Part shown: in pieces, positions 42,045 to 52,343 of the stretch
Layout: the number at the start of each line of letters is the position of its first letter
Position numbering within the stretch: position 1 is the stretch's first letter
Origin: Paenibacillus sp. PvR098
Lineage (GTDB): Bacteria; Bacillota; Bacilli; Paenibacillales; NBRC-103111
DNA length: 64,000 nt
Direction: 5' to 3'
Assembly: GCF_017833255.1 (NCBI RefSeq)
Contig: NZ_JAFIBU010000001.1
Span: 3,260,001 to 3,324,000, forward strand
Position numbers and translations under genes: made by a program
The notes under the pieces: model-generated
Told to the model about the DNA's origin: nothing
Database searches by the model: none
The model's input: the letters and a program-made list of their open reading frames with translations, nothing else

Positions 42045-43051
42045 TGCCTGAATTGTTACAGCAGCAGTTGACTTGGACGAATGCAGCGATCATGTTCGCT
42101 TGGGGTGTCGTCATCCTAATGGTCGTTCTCGGATTTGTCACCTATGCCATATACTTTGAACGGAAGGTTATCGGCTGGATGCAGCTGCGGATCGGTCCGA
42201 ACCGCGTTGGTCCGTTCGGCCTTCTGCAATCCGTGGCAGACGTACTGAAACTTCTGCTAAAAGAGGATACCATACCCAAAAAAGCGGAGCGAGAGCTGTT
42301 TATTTTAGCGCCGGTCATTACATTCATCCCGGCCTTTGTGGTTATTTCTGTTATTCCTTTTACGGATAGGCTGTTCAGTACGGATATGAACGTCGGCGTC
42401 TTGTTCTATATTGCTTTGTCTGGTATCTCCACCATCGGCATCGTGCTGGGAGGGTGGGCCTCAAACAACAAGTACGCTCTGCTTGGGGGAATGCGTTCTG
42501 CCGCGCAAATGATCAGCTACGAAATACCTCTGGTCATCTCCATTGTAGGCGTTGTGATGATGACGGGAAGCATGAATCTGAATCGAATTGTTGAGGGCCA
42601 AGCAGGCGGTTTCTGGCACTGGAACTTCCTGCCGCAAATCATAGGCTTTGCCGTGTTTGTCGTGGCCGCGATTTCTGAGCTTAACCGGACGCCGTTCGAC
42701 CTGCCGGAGGCTGAATCGGAGCTGGTTGCGGGATATCACGTGGAATACAGCGGTTTTCGCTTTGCCTTCTTTATGCTCGCGGAGTATGTTTATGTATTTG
42801 CCATTGCGGGTTTAACAACAGCGCTATTCTTGGGCGGATGGCAGGCTCCGCTGCCGTTTCTCGATTTTATTCCGGGCATTGTTTGGTTCCTGCTTAAGTT
42901 TTCGTTCATCGTGTTCGTGCTGTTCTGGCTGCGGGCTACGCTTCCGCGGGTCCGTGTGGATCAATTGATGGGTCTGGGCTGGAAGGTGCTGCTGCCGCTC
43001 GCGCTGGTGAACATTTTTGTAACGGCCATTTATATGGCCATTGCCATGTAA
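42044..43051 (+). CDS. nuoH: NADH-quinone oxidoreductase subunit H
   Basis: Membrane subunit that links the quinone chamber to the proton pumps. 335 residues, eight or so membrane helices. The family motifs GWMQLRIGPNRVGPFGLLQ and ELNRTPFDLPEAESELVAGYH-type loop with many acidic residues are present. Confidence 0.96.
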   Translation: MPELLQQQLTWTNAAIMFAWGVVILMVVLGFVTYAIYFERKVIGWMQLRIGPNRVGPFGLLQSVADVLKLLLKEDTIPKKAERELFILAPVITFIPAFVVISVIPFTDRLFSTDMNVGVLFYIALSGISTIGIVLGGWASNNKYALLGGMRSAAQMISYEIPLVISIVGVVMMTGSMNLNRIVEGQAGGFWHWNFLPQIIGFAVFVVAAISELNRTPFDLPEAESELVAGYHVEYSGFRFAFFMLAEYVYVFAIAGLTTALFLGGWQAPLPFLDFIPGIVWFLLKFSFIVFVLFWLRATLPRVRVDQLMGLGWKVLLPLALVNIFVTAIYMAIAM

Positions 43052-43096
43052 CTGGATGCATGCTGCCGGATGCTGAATACGAAAGGGTGAATCGAA

Positions 43097-43540
43097 ATGA
43101 AGGGCATCATGAAAGGGCTCGGCGTTACGTTAAAAGGCATGACTTCCAAAAAAATAACATACGCTTACCCCGACGTTCCGCTGGAGATGCCGGACCGTTT
43201 TAGGGGAATCCAGCATTTTGACCCTGAGAAATGTATTGTGTGCAATCAATGCGCGCGCATTTGTCCTACGGAATGCATTAATCTGGTGGGAAAACCAAAC
43301 CCGGATCCTGAGAAAAAGGGAAAGGTCATCGATACGTACGATATCAATTTTGAAATTTGTATTTTGTGCGATTTGTGTACCGAGGTGTGCCCGACAGAAG
43401 CGATCGTCATGACGAACAATTTTGAGCTGAGCACTTACAGCCGGGACGATTTGTTCAAAAATTTGGAGTGGCTGAACGAAAACAACAACAACGTGCGTAA
43501 AGAGAACAATTCGGCGCTTCCGAAAGGCGGGGCGAAGTAG
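43097..43540 (+). CDS. nuoI: NADH-quinone oxidoreductase subunit I
   Basis: Ferredoxin-like subunit with two 4Fe-4S clusters (N6a, N6b), from CIVCNQCARICP and CILCDLCTEVCP. 147 residues. gaaagggtg precedes the ATG. In a complex without NuoEFG this is the likely outermost electron entry. Confidence 0.96.
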   Translation: MKGIMKGLGVTLKGMTSKKITYAYPDVPLEMPDRFRGIQHFDPEKCIVCNQCARICPTECINLVGKPNPDPEKKGKVIDTYDINFEICILCDLCTEVCPTEAIVMTNNFELSTYSRDDLFKNLEWLNENNNNVRKENNSALPKGGAK

Positions 43541-44065
43541 ATGTTCGGAAACATAGCTGAATTTTTATCCAGCGGGGAGAATATCGCTTTCTTTATATGC
43601 GCGTTGTTTGCCATCGGCGGTGCTGTTTTTATGCTCAGCTTCACTAAGGTGGTGCATATGGTACTGGCCATGGCACTGACCTTCCTCAGCCTCGCGGGAC
43701 TGTATTTCGTGCTCGAAGCCGAGTTCGTCGGTGTGGTGCAAGTCTTGATTTATGCCGGTGCCATCTCGATATTGATGATCTTTGGAATCATGATGACCAA
43801 GCATAAGGAAGAAGAGGAGGAGCCCAAGCGACCATGGCATAACGCTCTGCTTTTCGTGGGTGCGGCTGGGCTGTTCGGCATCATATTTTATGCGATACAA
43901 CAGTCGGAGATTCCCGCCGGCGAGTTCCCTTCTTTACAAGACAATACGATGGAAATCGGGAAGCTTCTGTTCACCTTGCACGTGATCCCGTTCGAGCTGA
44001 TGTCGGTGCTGCTCACTGTCGCTTTCATCGGCGCCATCATTATTGCGAAGAGAGAGGAGGATTGA
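43541..44065 (+). CDS. nuoJ: NADH-quinone oxidoreductase subunit J
   Basis: Membrane subunit, 174 residues, five hydrophobic helices. The pi-bulge helix region [20 protein letters not shown] is conserved. The ATG abuts the nuoI stop. The linker [11 protein letters not shown] is strongly charged. Confidence 0.95.
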   Translation: MFGNIAEFLSSGENIAFFICALFAIGGAVFMLSFTKVVHMVLAMALTFLSLAGLYFVLEAEFVGVVQVLIYAGAISILMIFGIMMTKHKEEEEEPKRPWHNALLFVGAAGLFGIIFYAIQQSEIPAGEFPSLQDNTMEIGKLLFTLHVIPFELMSVLLTVAFIGAIIIAKREED

Positions 44066-44069
44066 TGGC

Positions 44070-44387
44070 ATGGGAGCAAGCGGTTTGGCAACGCCTTATT
44101 TGACATTGGCAGCAATTTTATTCTGTATCGGTCTGTATGGCGCTTTGTCGAAGAAGAATGCGGTGATTGTGCTGCTTTCCGTAGAGCTGATGCTTAATGC
44201 GGTCAATTTGAATCTCATCGCTTTTTCAAAGTACGGTGTGAATCCCGGCTTGACGGGACAAATATTCTCTCTGTTCAACATCACGGTTGCCGCGGCGGAA
44301 GTAGCCGTTGGTATTGCGATTCTTATTGCGTTGTATCGTAACAAAGGGACAACGGATGTCGGCGAGATGGATTCGATGAAGCGATAA
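44070..44387 (+). CDS. nuoK: NADH-quinone oxidoreductase subunit K
   Basis: Three-helix antiporter-like subunit of 105 residues. Conserved Glu residues lie in [11 protein letters not shown] and [14 protein letters not shown] 44070 follows gagaggagg with nine nt spacing, just past the nuoJ stop. Confidence 0.95.
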   Translation: MGASGLATPYLTLAAILFCIGLYGALSKKNAVIVLLSVELMLNAVNLNLIAFSKYGVNPGLTGQIFSLFNITVAAAEVAVGIAILIALYRNKGTTDVGEMDSMKR

Positions 44388-44468
44388 TATGGCTTTGAGC
44401 CGCGCCGCCTGCCGCACTTACCGGCTTACTCGCGGTCGAAGCGAACGCTTAGAGGAGGACTTAAGCTC

Positions 44469-46358
44469 ATGGTATCGGCTTACTCGCAATACGCTTGGCT
44501 CATCCCGTTGTTTCCTTTGCTGTCGTTTTTAATTTTGACGGCAGCAGGACGGTCTTTACGGGATGCAGGCGCTTATATTAGTATTTTAGCCGGGTTTGCA
44601 TCGTTTATTTTATCCGTTCTCATTTTCTGGGAGCGCATCAGCGGACAGGTGGAAAATTTCACGTGGAACAATTTGGAGTGGATCAAGCTCGGCGACGTAA
44701 CGCTTACGATGGGATTCGAAGTAACCAACCTGAATGCTTTGATGCTGGTCATCGTCACGTTGGTAAGCTTGCTCGTCAACATCTATTCCAAAGGTTACAT
44801 GCATGATGATGAACGGATTAATGTGTTTTTCGCATACATAGCACTGTTTACTTTCTCGATGCTCGGACTGGTCATTTCTGAGAATTTGGTGCAGCTCTTC
44901 ATCTTCTGGGAGCTCGTCGGTGTATGCTCGTTCCTGCTTGTCGGTTTCTGGTACTTTAAGCCAGAAGCGAGGGCTGCGGCCAAGAAGGCGTTCATTGTCA
45001 CCCGGATTGGTGATGTGGGGCTGTTTATCGCTATTCTGCTGTTGTTCTGGGTCATGCCTAACAACGCGCTCGATTTCACTTCTATCAGCAACGCTTTTGA
45101 AAGCGGGCAAATTCCGGATCATATCGCAACGTGGATCGCGATCCTAATCTTTATCGGCGCGATCGGGAAATCTGGGCAATTTCCGCTGCACACGTGGCTG
45201 CCGGATGCTATGGAAGGTCCGACGCCGATCAGTGCTCTGATTCATGCTGCTACGATGGTTGCCGCCGGTGTTTATCTCGTGGCACGGACATTCGATATTT
45301 TTACGGCTTCGCCATCGGCGTTGACGGTGGTTGCGGTCGTTGGTGCATTCACGGCCATCTTCGCTGCGACGATTGGTACAACGCAGAACGATATCAAGCG
45401 CATTCTGGCCTACTCTACGGTAAGTCAGCTGGGTTACATGATGATGGCGCTCGGTATCGGTACGGCTGCCGCGTATACGGCAGGGATTTTCCACTTGTTT
45501 ACTCATGCGTTCTTTAAGGCTCTGTTGTTCCTTGGAGCCGGCAGCGTCATCCATGCGGTTCATACGCAAAATATTCATGAAATGGGCGGCGTCGGCCGCA
45601 GCATGAAAGTCACCGCATGGACATTCGCCATCGGCGCTTTGGCCTTAAGCGGAATCGCTCCGCTCTCCGGTTTTTGGTCGAAGGATGCCATACTCACCGA
45701 AGCTTACTTTACCGGGCATTACGGTCTGCTCACCGTGGGGTTGATTGCGGCATTTTTCACTGCATTTTATATGTCGCGGTTATTCTTTTTGGTATTCATG
45801 GGCAAGCCTCGTCAGGAGCAGCACGGTGTGCATGAATCGCCTGCATCCATGACGATCCCGTTGGTGGTATTAGCGGTGCTTGCTGTAGTAGCGGGTTTTG
45901 TGTTTACACCGTTCAATCCATGGCTCGGCAGCTGGCTGACAGGACATGGGCCGGAAGAGCATGTGTCTATATTCGTCATCGTCATGTCGAATGTGGTTGG
46001 ACTTCTTGGAATCGGGCTCGGTTATCTCGTTTATATGAAACGCTCCGTTCCGGCGGATGCGATTTCGGCGCGGGCTCCTTGGCTGTACTCTCTTTTGTAC
46101 CGGAAGTACTACATCGACGAACTGTACCAAACGGTCATTGTTCGTCCTTTGAAAGGACTTGGTCAACTGCTTCATTTGTTCGACATTTATGTGGTTGACG
46201 GTGCGGTTCGGTTGTCCAGCTTTGCGGTGAACGGTCTCGGACGTCTCGGTTCCCGTATGCAGAATGGGCAGGTACAAACCTACGGCTTGGTTACGCTGAT
46301 CGGGCTTATCATCATCATGCTGGCCATAGCTGGAAGGAGGTTCATCGATGCCGGATAA
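44469..46358 (+). CDS. nuoL: NADH-quinone oxidoreductase subunit L
   Basis: Distal proton-pumping subunit. 629 residues, about 16 membrane helices. The antiporter motif FWELVGVCSFLLVGFW, the key Lys in IGAIGKSGQFPLHTWLPDAM and the C-terminal long lateral helix region are visible. gaggaggac precedes the ATG. It overlaps nuoM by 11 nt. Confidence 0.96.
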   Translation: MVSAYSQYAWLIPLFPLLSFLILTAAGRSLRDAGAYISILAGFASFILSVLIFWERISGQVENFTWNNLEWIKLGDVTLTMGFEVTNLNALMLVIVTLVSLLVNIYSKGYMHDDERINVFFAYIALFTFSMLGLVISENLVQLFIFWELVGVCSFLLVGFWYFKPEARAAAKKAFIVTRIGDVGLFIAILLLFWVMPNNALDFTSISNAFESGQIPDHIATWIAILIFIGAIGKSGQFPLHTWLPDAMEGPTPISALIHAATMVAAGVYLVARTFDIFTASPSALTVVAVVGAFTAIFAATIGTTQNDIKRILAYSTVSQLGYMMMALGIGTAAAYTAGIFHLFTHAFFKALLFLGAGSVIHAVHTQNIHEMGGVGRSMKVTAWTFAIGALALSGIAPLSGFWSKDAILTEAYFTGHYGLLTVGLIAAFFTAFYMSRLFFLVFMGKPRQEQHGVHESPASMTIPLVVLAVLAVVAGFVFTPFNPWLGSWLTGHGPEEHVSIFVIVMSNVVGLLGIGLGYLVYMKRSVPADAISARAPWLYSLLYRKYYIDELYQTVIVRPLKGLGQLLHLFDIYVVDGAVRLSSFAVNGLGRLGSRMQNGQVQTYGLVTLIGLIIIMLAIAGRRFIDAG

Positions 46359-47976
46359 CTTTCCCATCTTATCATTGATTGCTTTTTCGCCGCTCATTGG
46401 TGTGCTGATACTGATGTTCATGCCCAAAACGCAGGGCGGATGGATCAAGACAACAGCGATTGTCGTTACGCTCATTCCGCTGTTGTTGTCCGGATGGCTG
46501 TACTCTCAATTTAATACGAGCTTAGAAGGTGTGCAGTTTAAAGAAGAGCTTCCCTGGATTCAAGTGCCTTTGAACAAGGAAACGCAAGGGCTGAGCCAGC
46601 TGACCTCGTTTTTCTTCGAGTTCAACTATACGATGGCGGTGGATGGACTTTCGCTCCCGCTTGTATTCTTAACGGCGCTGGTAGCCACCATGGCTGCACT
46701 TGCTTCTGTTTATATTAAAAAAAGATGGAAGTCGTATTTTATCTTGTTTCTGCTGCTCGAAACCGGCATGCTGGGCGTCTTTATGTCTCAAGATCTGTTT
46801 CTGTTCTTCGTATTCTTTGAGATGACGCTGATTCCGATGTTCTTCCTTGTGGGCATCTGGGGATTCAAGGATCGGGAGCGTGCGGCGAACAAATTCCTGA
46901 TTTATAACGGGATCGGGTCCGCGATTATGCTGATTGCTTTCTTGATCCTGGTCAGCACGGCCGGCTTCAGTCAGACGGTTCAAGACAACGGGGTATCGAT
47001 CCATTATTCCGGAAATTTGAACGTCATTATGGAGAATCTGTTCCAAAACCCGGATTCGTATGTGAATCAAGGCGATTTAGAGGGCAACCCGTTCTTTTTA
47101 AGCGAAACGATGAAATGGTCGCTGTTCCTTATGCTTCTCGTGGCATTCGGTATTAAGCTTCCCATTTTCCCATTCCATACGTGGATGCTCAAGGTGCACA
47201 TGGAAGCACCTCCTGCGGTGGTTATGATCCACTCGGGCATTCTGCTGAAAATGGGCGCTTACGGTTTGATCCGTTTCGGCATTCTGCTGTTCCCGCAGCA
47301 AGCTATGGAGTGGGCCTCCGTACTTGCTGTTCTGGGTGTCATTAATATTTTGTACGGGGCGATTCTCGCTTTTGTGCAGCGGGAGTTCAGGCTGGTTCTT
47401 GCCTACTCCAGTATAAGCCACATGGGCATCGTACTGCTCGGGATTGCGGCGTTCAATACGATCGGGCTGCAAGGAGCAGTATTTCAGCTTGTCTCGCACG
47501 GCTTGATCTCCGCTCTGATGTTTCTTATCGTAGGAAGTATTTACGAGCGGACGCGTACCACCCGGCTGGATGAGCTTGGAGGATTGGCCAAATCCGTGCC
47601 ATTCATTTCTGGTATCCTGCTTGTAGCCGGGATGGCGTCTTTGGGATTGCCGGGCTTGTCCGGATTCATCAGCGAGTTCCTGGCGTTCATGGGGCTGTTC
47701 GAAACGCAAAAAATCATGACGGCTGTCGGTGCGCTTGGTATTATTCTGACAGCAGTATACGTGCTGCGGGGGGTACTGGCCATTACTTACGGACCGCTTC
47801 GAAAGGAACTGCCGGAGATGCGAGATGCGCGGCTGATCGAGGCCATACCGATGATTACGCTGGTCGCTTTCATTGTAGTGCTCGGTATCTACCCAAGTGT
47901 ATTAAGCGATCCGCTGCATCAAACGGTCAGCGGTTTCAATCAATTCATTCACAGCGTAGCGAAGATGGGGGGTTAG
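46348..47976 (+). CDS. nuoM: NADH-quinone oxidoreductase subunit M
   Basis: Proton-pumping subunit. 542 residues, about 14 membrane helices. FFEMTLIPMFFLVGIWG and KLPIFPFHTWMLKVHMEAP carry the key Glu and Lys residues. ggaggttc precedes the ATG inside nuoL. Confidence 0.96.
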   Translation: MPDNFPILSLIAFSPLIGVLILMFMPKTQGGWIKTTAIVVTLIPLLLSGWLYSQFNTSLEGVQFKEELPWIQVPLNKETQGLSQLTSFFFEFNYTMAVDGLSLPLVFLTALVATMAALASVYIKKRWKSYFILFLLLETGMLGVFMSQDLFLFFVFFEMTLIPMFFLVGIWGFKDRERAANKFLIYNGIGSAIMLIAFLILVSTAGFSQTVQDNGVSIHYSGNLNVIMENLFQNPDSYVNQGDLEGNPFFLSETMKWSLFLMLLVAFGIKLPIFPFHTWMLKVHMEAPPAVVMIHSGILLKMGAYGLIRFGILLFPQQAMEWASVLAVLGVINILYGAILAFVQREFRLVLAYSSISHMGIVLLGIAAFNTIGLQGAVFQLVSHGLISALMFLIVGSIYERTRTTRLDELGGLAKSVPFISGILLVAGMASLGLPGLSGFISEFLAFMGLFETQKIMTAVGALGIILTAVYVLRGVLAITYGPLRKELPEMRDARLIEAIPMITLVAFIVVLGIYPSVLSDPLHQTVSGFNQFIHSVAKMGG

Positions 47977-47980
47977 ACCG

Positions 47981-49495
47981 GTGGAACAGATACGTCTTCA
48001 AGCCAGTGATTTGATCCTGCTGGCCCCGGAGCTCACGCTAGTCATCGCGGCTGTCGTACTGTCGCTTATCGATTTGTTTCTTCCGCAGAAAGCGAGCCGT
48101 ACGTGGCTCGGGTGGCTGTCGCTTGCCAGCATCATCATTTCCGCCGTCTTCGTCATTTCCTACCTGAACCCGGCAGAACCAAAGCAGCTTCTGCAGTTCA
48201 GTTACCGGATCGACGATTTCGCGAATATTATCAAGCTGGTACTGCTTACGGGCGCGGGGCTCATCACCTTCATGAGCATCGGCTCGGTAAAAGAAGAAAA
48301 CATTCCTCACATCGGGGAATTTTATTACCTGCTGTTACCGGCAACGCTCGGCGGGATGATTATGGCCTCTTCCGGCGATCTGATTACGCTCTTCGTCGGG
48401 CTGGAGCTGCTTAGCATCACCTCCTACATTTTAGTTGCCATGAACAAAAAGAATTTGCAGTCTAACGAAGGAGCATTTAAGTACCTTGTGCTCGGTGGTA
48501 TCTCTTCGGCCATTATTTTGTACGGGATGTCGTTTCTTTACGGTATGTCCGGATCAACGACAGTAAGTGAGATCAATGCTGCCCTAGGACAGAACGCAGA
48601 GGGAATGCTCCCTCTCATCTATTTAAGCTTTTTCCTGCTGCTTGCGGGCTTCGGCTTTAAGGTGGCGGCGGCTCCGTTTCATATGTGGGCGCCGGATGTA
48701 TATCAGGGGGCGTCTACACCGGTTACCGCGTTCCTCGCGGTCGTTTCCAAAGCGGCAGCCTTTGCCATCCTGTTCCGTCTGATGTATAACATTTACATGG
48801 TCGGGGATTTGATGAGCAGGCCGATTCATCAGGATATCATGACATCCTTAATGGTGGTGGCAGCGGCGGCGATGGTTGTCGGTAACTTCGTTGCTCTGCG
48901 CCAGACGCACATGAAACGACTGTTGGCGTACTCCGGAATTGCTAATTCGGGTTATCTACTGGTACCCATTGCGATTCAGTTCTCGATGGTGCAATATTCG
49001 AACTTCGCCCAATTTACCTATTATTTGATCGCGTATCTGTTTATGAATATCGGTATCTTTGCCGTGCTGATGATCATCGAGCGGTCCACGGGCGATGAGA
49101 CGCTGAAGGGCCTAGCGGGATTGTATTACCGGGCACCCGGTACGGCGATTGCTACGGTGCTTCTGGTACTGTCTCTGGCAGGACTTCCGGTGTCCGGAGG
49201 CTTCTTCGGAAAGCTGTACATTCTGCTGGCTACGATCTGGACACAGCATTATTGGCTGGCTGCGGTCATGATCGGAACGAGCATCATTGCGTACTACTTC
49301 TACTTCGGATTCATCCGTCAGATGTTTATGCGCACCGACTATGAAGCTCGGGACGTTCGCGTCCCATTGCCACTCGGCATCACCTTGTGGCTGTGCGCAG
49401 CGGCCAGCGTGCTGATCGGTCTGTTCCCTCAGTGGGTGATCGGTTATATTGAGCGGGTCTTCTCGCTTACTCAGGATTTGTTTATGTTTTACTAA
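47981..49495 (+). CDS. nuoN: NADH-quinone oxidoreductase subunit N
   Basis: Proton-pumping subunit. 504 residues, about 14 membrane helices. VGLELLSITSYILVA and GFKVAAAPFHMWAPDVYQGA are the signature helices. It starts at GTG 47981 after gatggggggt. It is the last gene of the operon; no nuoE, nuoF or nuoG is present. Confidence 0.96.
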   Translation: MEQIRLQASDLILLAPELTLVIAAVVLSLIDLFLPQKASRTWLGWLSLASIIISAVFVISYLNPAEPKQLLQFSYRIDDFANIIKLVLLTGAGLITFMSIGSVKEENIPHIGEFYYLLLPATLGGMIMASSGDLITLFVGLELLSITSYILVAMNKKNLQSNEGAFKYLVLGGISSAIILYGMSFLYGMSGSTTVSEINAALGQNAEGMLPLIYLSFFLLLAGFGFKVAAAPFHMWAPDVYQGASTPVTAFLAVVSKAAAFAILFRLMYNIYMVGDLMSRPIHQDIMTSLMVVAAAAMVVGNFVALRQTHMKRLLAYSGIANSGYLLVPIAIQFSMVQYSNFAQFTYYLIAYLFMNIGIFAVLMIIERSTGDETLKGLAGLYYRAPGTAIATVLLVLSLAGLPVSGGFFGKLYILLATIWTQHYWLAAVMIGTSIIAYYFYFGFIRQMFMRTDYEARDVRVPLPLGITLWLCAAASVLIGLFPQWVIGYIERVFSLTQDLFMFY

Positions 49496-49511
49496 TCACC
49501 ATTTGTTCACG

Positions 49512-49550
49512 AAAGCTCAGTTCTCCATTCATGGGAGGGCTGAGCTTTTT
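49512..49550 (+). terminator. nuo operon terminator
   Basis: aaagctcag (49512-49520) pairs with ctgagcttt (49540-49548), with an inner ctccat/atgggag stem, then ttagg. Confidence 0.85.
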
Positions 49551-49625
49551 AGGTTATGTCTGATTCGTGAACGTTGGGGTCAGGATTTGAATTCCAGTTG
49601 CAGGGAATGCGGTTAAAGCTTAGAA

Positions 49626-49634
49626 TGATATAAT
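49626..49634 (+). promoter_or_regulatory. extended -10 promoter of the subtilase gene
   Basis: tga-tataat with the -10 at 49629-49634. No convincing -35. It lies 43 nt before the ATG. Confidence 0.45.
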
Positions 49635-49676
49635 GGAGTTAGGCATACGAAATCAAGGCAAAGGATTTTGAATGCG

Positions 49677-52199
49677 ATGAAAATTGATACGAATAAACAT
49701 ATACCTTTTTTGTCTTTCCTCAGCCTCGCATTTTTTCTGGCTTGCGCGGGTACTTCTTATGCTGCCCAGGCGGATGACCCGTTTTATGTGAGACAAACGT
49801 ACTTGCAGCAAATCGGGATGAATCAAGCATGGGAAGTGGCGAAGGGTAACAGCGGCCTGACGATAGCGATCGTGGATACTGGAGTAGACCTGAAGCATCC
49901 TGACTTAGAACCGAATCTCGTTCAGGGGATCAATCTGATCAACCCCAAGCAGCCTCCGGCTGATGACAATGGACACGGCACGAATGTGGCCGGGGTTATT
50001 GCCGCTGTAGGTAACAATGACCGGGGAATTGCAGGGATGCTTTGGAATGCCCGCATCATGCCGATCAAGGCGCTTGAAGCGGATGGATCGGGCGGCGAGA
50101 CGAAGCTCGGTGAAGGGATAAGGTATGCCGTCGATCACGGAGCCAAAATCGTTGTGCTTTCGCTCGGGCTGAATAAGTACTCCGCTTATATGAGTGACAT
50201 TGTGCGTTATGCCGAAGAGAAGGATGTCCTTTTGGTGGCCGCTACGGGTAATGAAGGAAATCGGGTTAAATATCCGGCTGCTTATCCGACCGTGCTTGCT
50301 GTCGGCGGAGTTTCTCCTGGAGGAGAAGTAGATCGGAAATCGAATACCGGCCCTGAGGTGGACGTAGTTGCTCCATGGGATGTGTTTACGACGGGACTCG
50401 GGGGTACATATGAACCGAAAGACGGCACCTCCATGGCTGCACCGCAAGTGGCGGGCGCAGCGGCACTGCTCTGGTCGCAGCATCCTCAGATGAAAGCCCA
50501 TGAGATTCGTCAGTGGATTCGGCAAACCGCCCAAGATTTGGGACCAAAGGGATGGGATCCGGCTACGGGCTATGGATTGCTTCGTGTCGACCGATTAATG
50601 ACCGAGCCGTATTTGAGTGATATGTATGAGCCAAACAACCGGAAGGATCAATCCGCAGCATTGTCCATCAGTAAGAAGGTGAGTGCGTCTTTCTCTGGTG
50701 GAGCAGATTCCGATTGGTTCCATATCGATGCTGCTTACGACGGAACCGTGAATCTGACCTTTGATATGGACAGCAGGGTCACGGTGAATGTACAGCATAC
50801 GAATGTGTCTGGACAGCTGACCAGCAAATCCGTGCAAGGGGGCCAGACGGTAGCTTTCCAAGTATCGAAAGGGCGTAGTTATTATCAGCTGCAGTTAAGT
50901 GATCGTAACCGTACAGATGAAATACCTTATCAGCTCATGACATCATTTGATATTTACCGTGATTTGTTTGAGGATAATGACCGTCAATTTAAAGCCTATG
51001 TGCTGCCTTCTCGCAGCTTATCGGTTAAAGGGACGTTTCATCAAAACGATGATGTGGATTGGTTTGAATTTCCCATCCCCCATTCCGGTTCTTTACGCAT
51101 CCGGCTATCGACGGATACGGCCCGTATGGACCCTGTTCTGCTGGTACAAAAGCAGGGAGAGAAATCGATCACGATCGATGGAGCGGATGACGGAGGAACG
51201 GAATCGTATTATTTACCCGAGGTGTTTGCCGGAAGCTATTATATTCGGGTTACAAATGTGAAGGAATACGCCAACCCGGTCGTAGGGGAGTATACCCTTT
51301 CCATCGAATATGACGCGAAGCTGAACGACCCGAACGAGCCGAATAATCGTTCTTACCAAGCGACAACGGTATCTCTGGATACGCCTTACTCGGGCTTGCT
51401 CGACAGGCCTGATGACATCGATTGGTTTCAGTTCCGCTTAGAGGAAGAAAGTTTGGCGCAGATCAGACTGAGTGACATACCTTCACCTGTCACCATATAT
51501 ATGCAGTTGTATGATGGATCAATGAAGCCGATGGCAGGCTCGATGAATAATGCTTCGACGGATACACAGGAGCTGTCAGGACGATTTTTACCGGGATCGT
51601 ATTATCTTAGGCTGTCATCCAACCGGACGTTCACAAATCGGATGTATCAGCTTCAAGTGAATGCCAAGCCGCTTACAAGCGGGTATGTGGATATTCGGAG
51701 CCATTGGGCGCGGAATGCAATAACAGGTCTGACCGCGAAGCAAATCATAGACGGTTACGGAGATTATACGTTTCAGCCCAATCGTGCGATTACCCGGGCG
51801 GAAGCAACGGCTGTGCTGTCGCGCGCTTTCAGCTTAACCAATGAGCGAAACGTTGCTTTCTCGGATTTGCGAACTACGCACTGGGCCTACTCGTACATCG
51901 CAAGAGCGTATCAGGCAGGCATGATTGAGGGTTATCCGGACCGAACCTTTGCGCCTGACCAACCGGTTACCCGGATGGAAATGACCGCCATGCTGGCCCG
52001 AAGCTTGAATATGACCGGGAAGTATCGAGGCTTGTCGCCATTTACTGATGTAGATGAGCGTTATTGGGGGATCGGGGTGCTGAAGCAGATGCAAGCGGAA
52101 GGTCTGATCAGCGGTTATGCTGATGGCCGTTTCCGACCGGATCAGCAGGCAACTCGAGCTGAGTTTATCCAGGTTTTATACGAAATATTGAATAAATAA
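49677..52199 (+). CDS. S8 subtilisin-like protease with PPC and SLH domains
   Basis: A secreted protease anchored to the cell wall. In order (840 residues): a signal peptide to about residue 33; a catalytic domain with Asp67 (VDTGVD), His100 (NGHGTNVAG) and Ser252 (GTSMAAPQ); three pre-peptidase C-terminal-like beta domains (about 318-420, 425-545, 545-660), each starting with EPNN or EDND and an SDWF/DWF motif; and three SLH repeats (about 669-840) that bind pyruvylated wall polymer. No obvious propeptide of usual length separates the signal from the catalytic domain. ATG 49677 is preferred; TTG 49668 is too close to aagga. Confidence 0.92.
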   Translation: MKIDTNKHIPFLSFLSLAFFLACAGTSYAAQADDPFYVRQTYLQQIGMNQAWEVAKGNSGLTIAIVDTGVDLKHPDLEPNLVQGINLINPKQPPADDNGHGTNVAGVIAAVGNNDRGIAGMLWNARIMPIKALEADGSGGETKLGEGIRYAVDHGAKIVVLSLGLNKYSAYMSDIVRYAEEKDVLLVAATGNEGNRVKYPAAYPTVLAVGGVSPGGEVDRKSNTGPEVDVVAPWDVFTTGLGGTYEPKDGTSMAAPQVAGAAALLWSQHPQMKAHEIRQWIRQTAQDLGPKGWDPATGYGLLRVDRLMTEPYLSDMYEPNNRKDQSAALSISKKVSASFSGGADSDWFHIDAAYDGTVNLTFDMDSRVTVNVQHTNVSGQLTSKSVQGGQTVAFQVSKGRSYYQLQLSDRNRTDEIPYQLMTSFDIYRDLFEDNDRQFKAYVLPSRSLSVKGTFHQNDDVDWFEFPIPHSGSLRIRLSTDTARMDPVLLVQKQGEKSITIDGADDGGTESYYLPEVFAGSYYIRVTNVKEYANPVVGEYTLSIEYDAKLNDPNEPNNRSYQATTVSLDTPYSGLLDRPDDIDWFQFRLEEESLAQIRLSDIPSPVTIYMQLYDGSMKPMAGSMNNASTDTQELSGRFLPGSYYLRLSSNRTFTNRMYQLQVNAKPLTSGYVDIRSHWARNAITGLTAKQIIDGYGDYTFQPNRAITRAEATAVLSRAFSLTNERNVAFSDLRTTHWAYSYIARAYQAGMIEGYPDRTFAPDQPVTRMEMTAMLARSLNMTGKYRGLSPFTDVDERYWGIGVLKQMQAEGLISGYADGRFRPDQQATRAEFIQVLYEILNK

Positions 52200-52343
52200 C
52201 AATAATATTTTTATTTTTGGTACAAAAGACCGATTAACGATGCAAAAACGTGGGTAAAAATCCATGACGAGGCCTCCTGCACCCGAATCATCCGGTGGTT
52301 CAAGCTCAGAATGGCTTCGTCAAAACGAGGAGCACTTTCTGTC

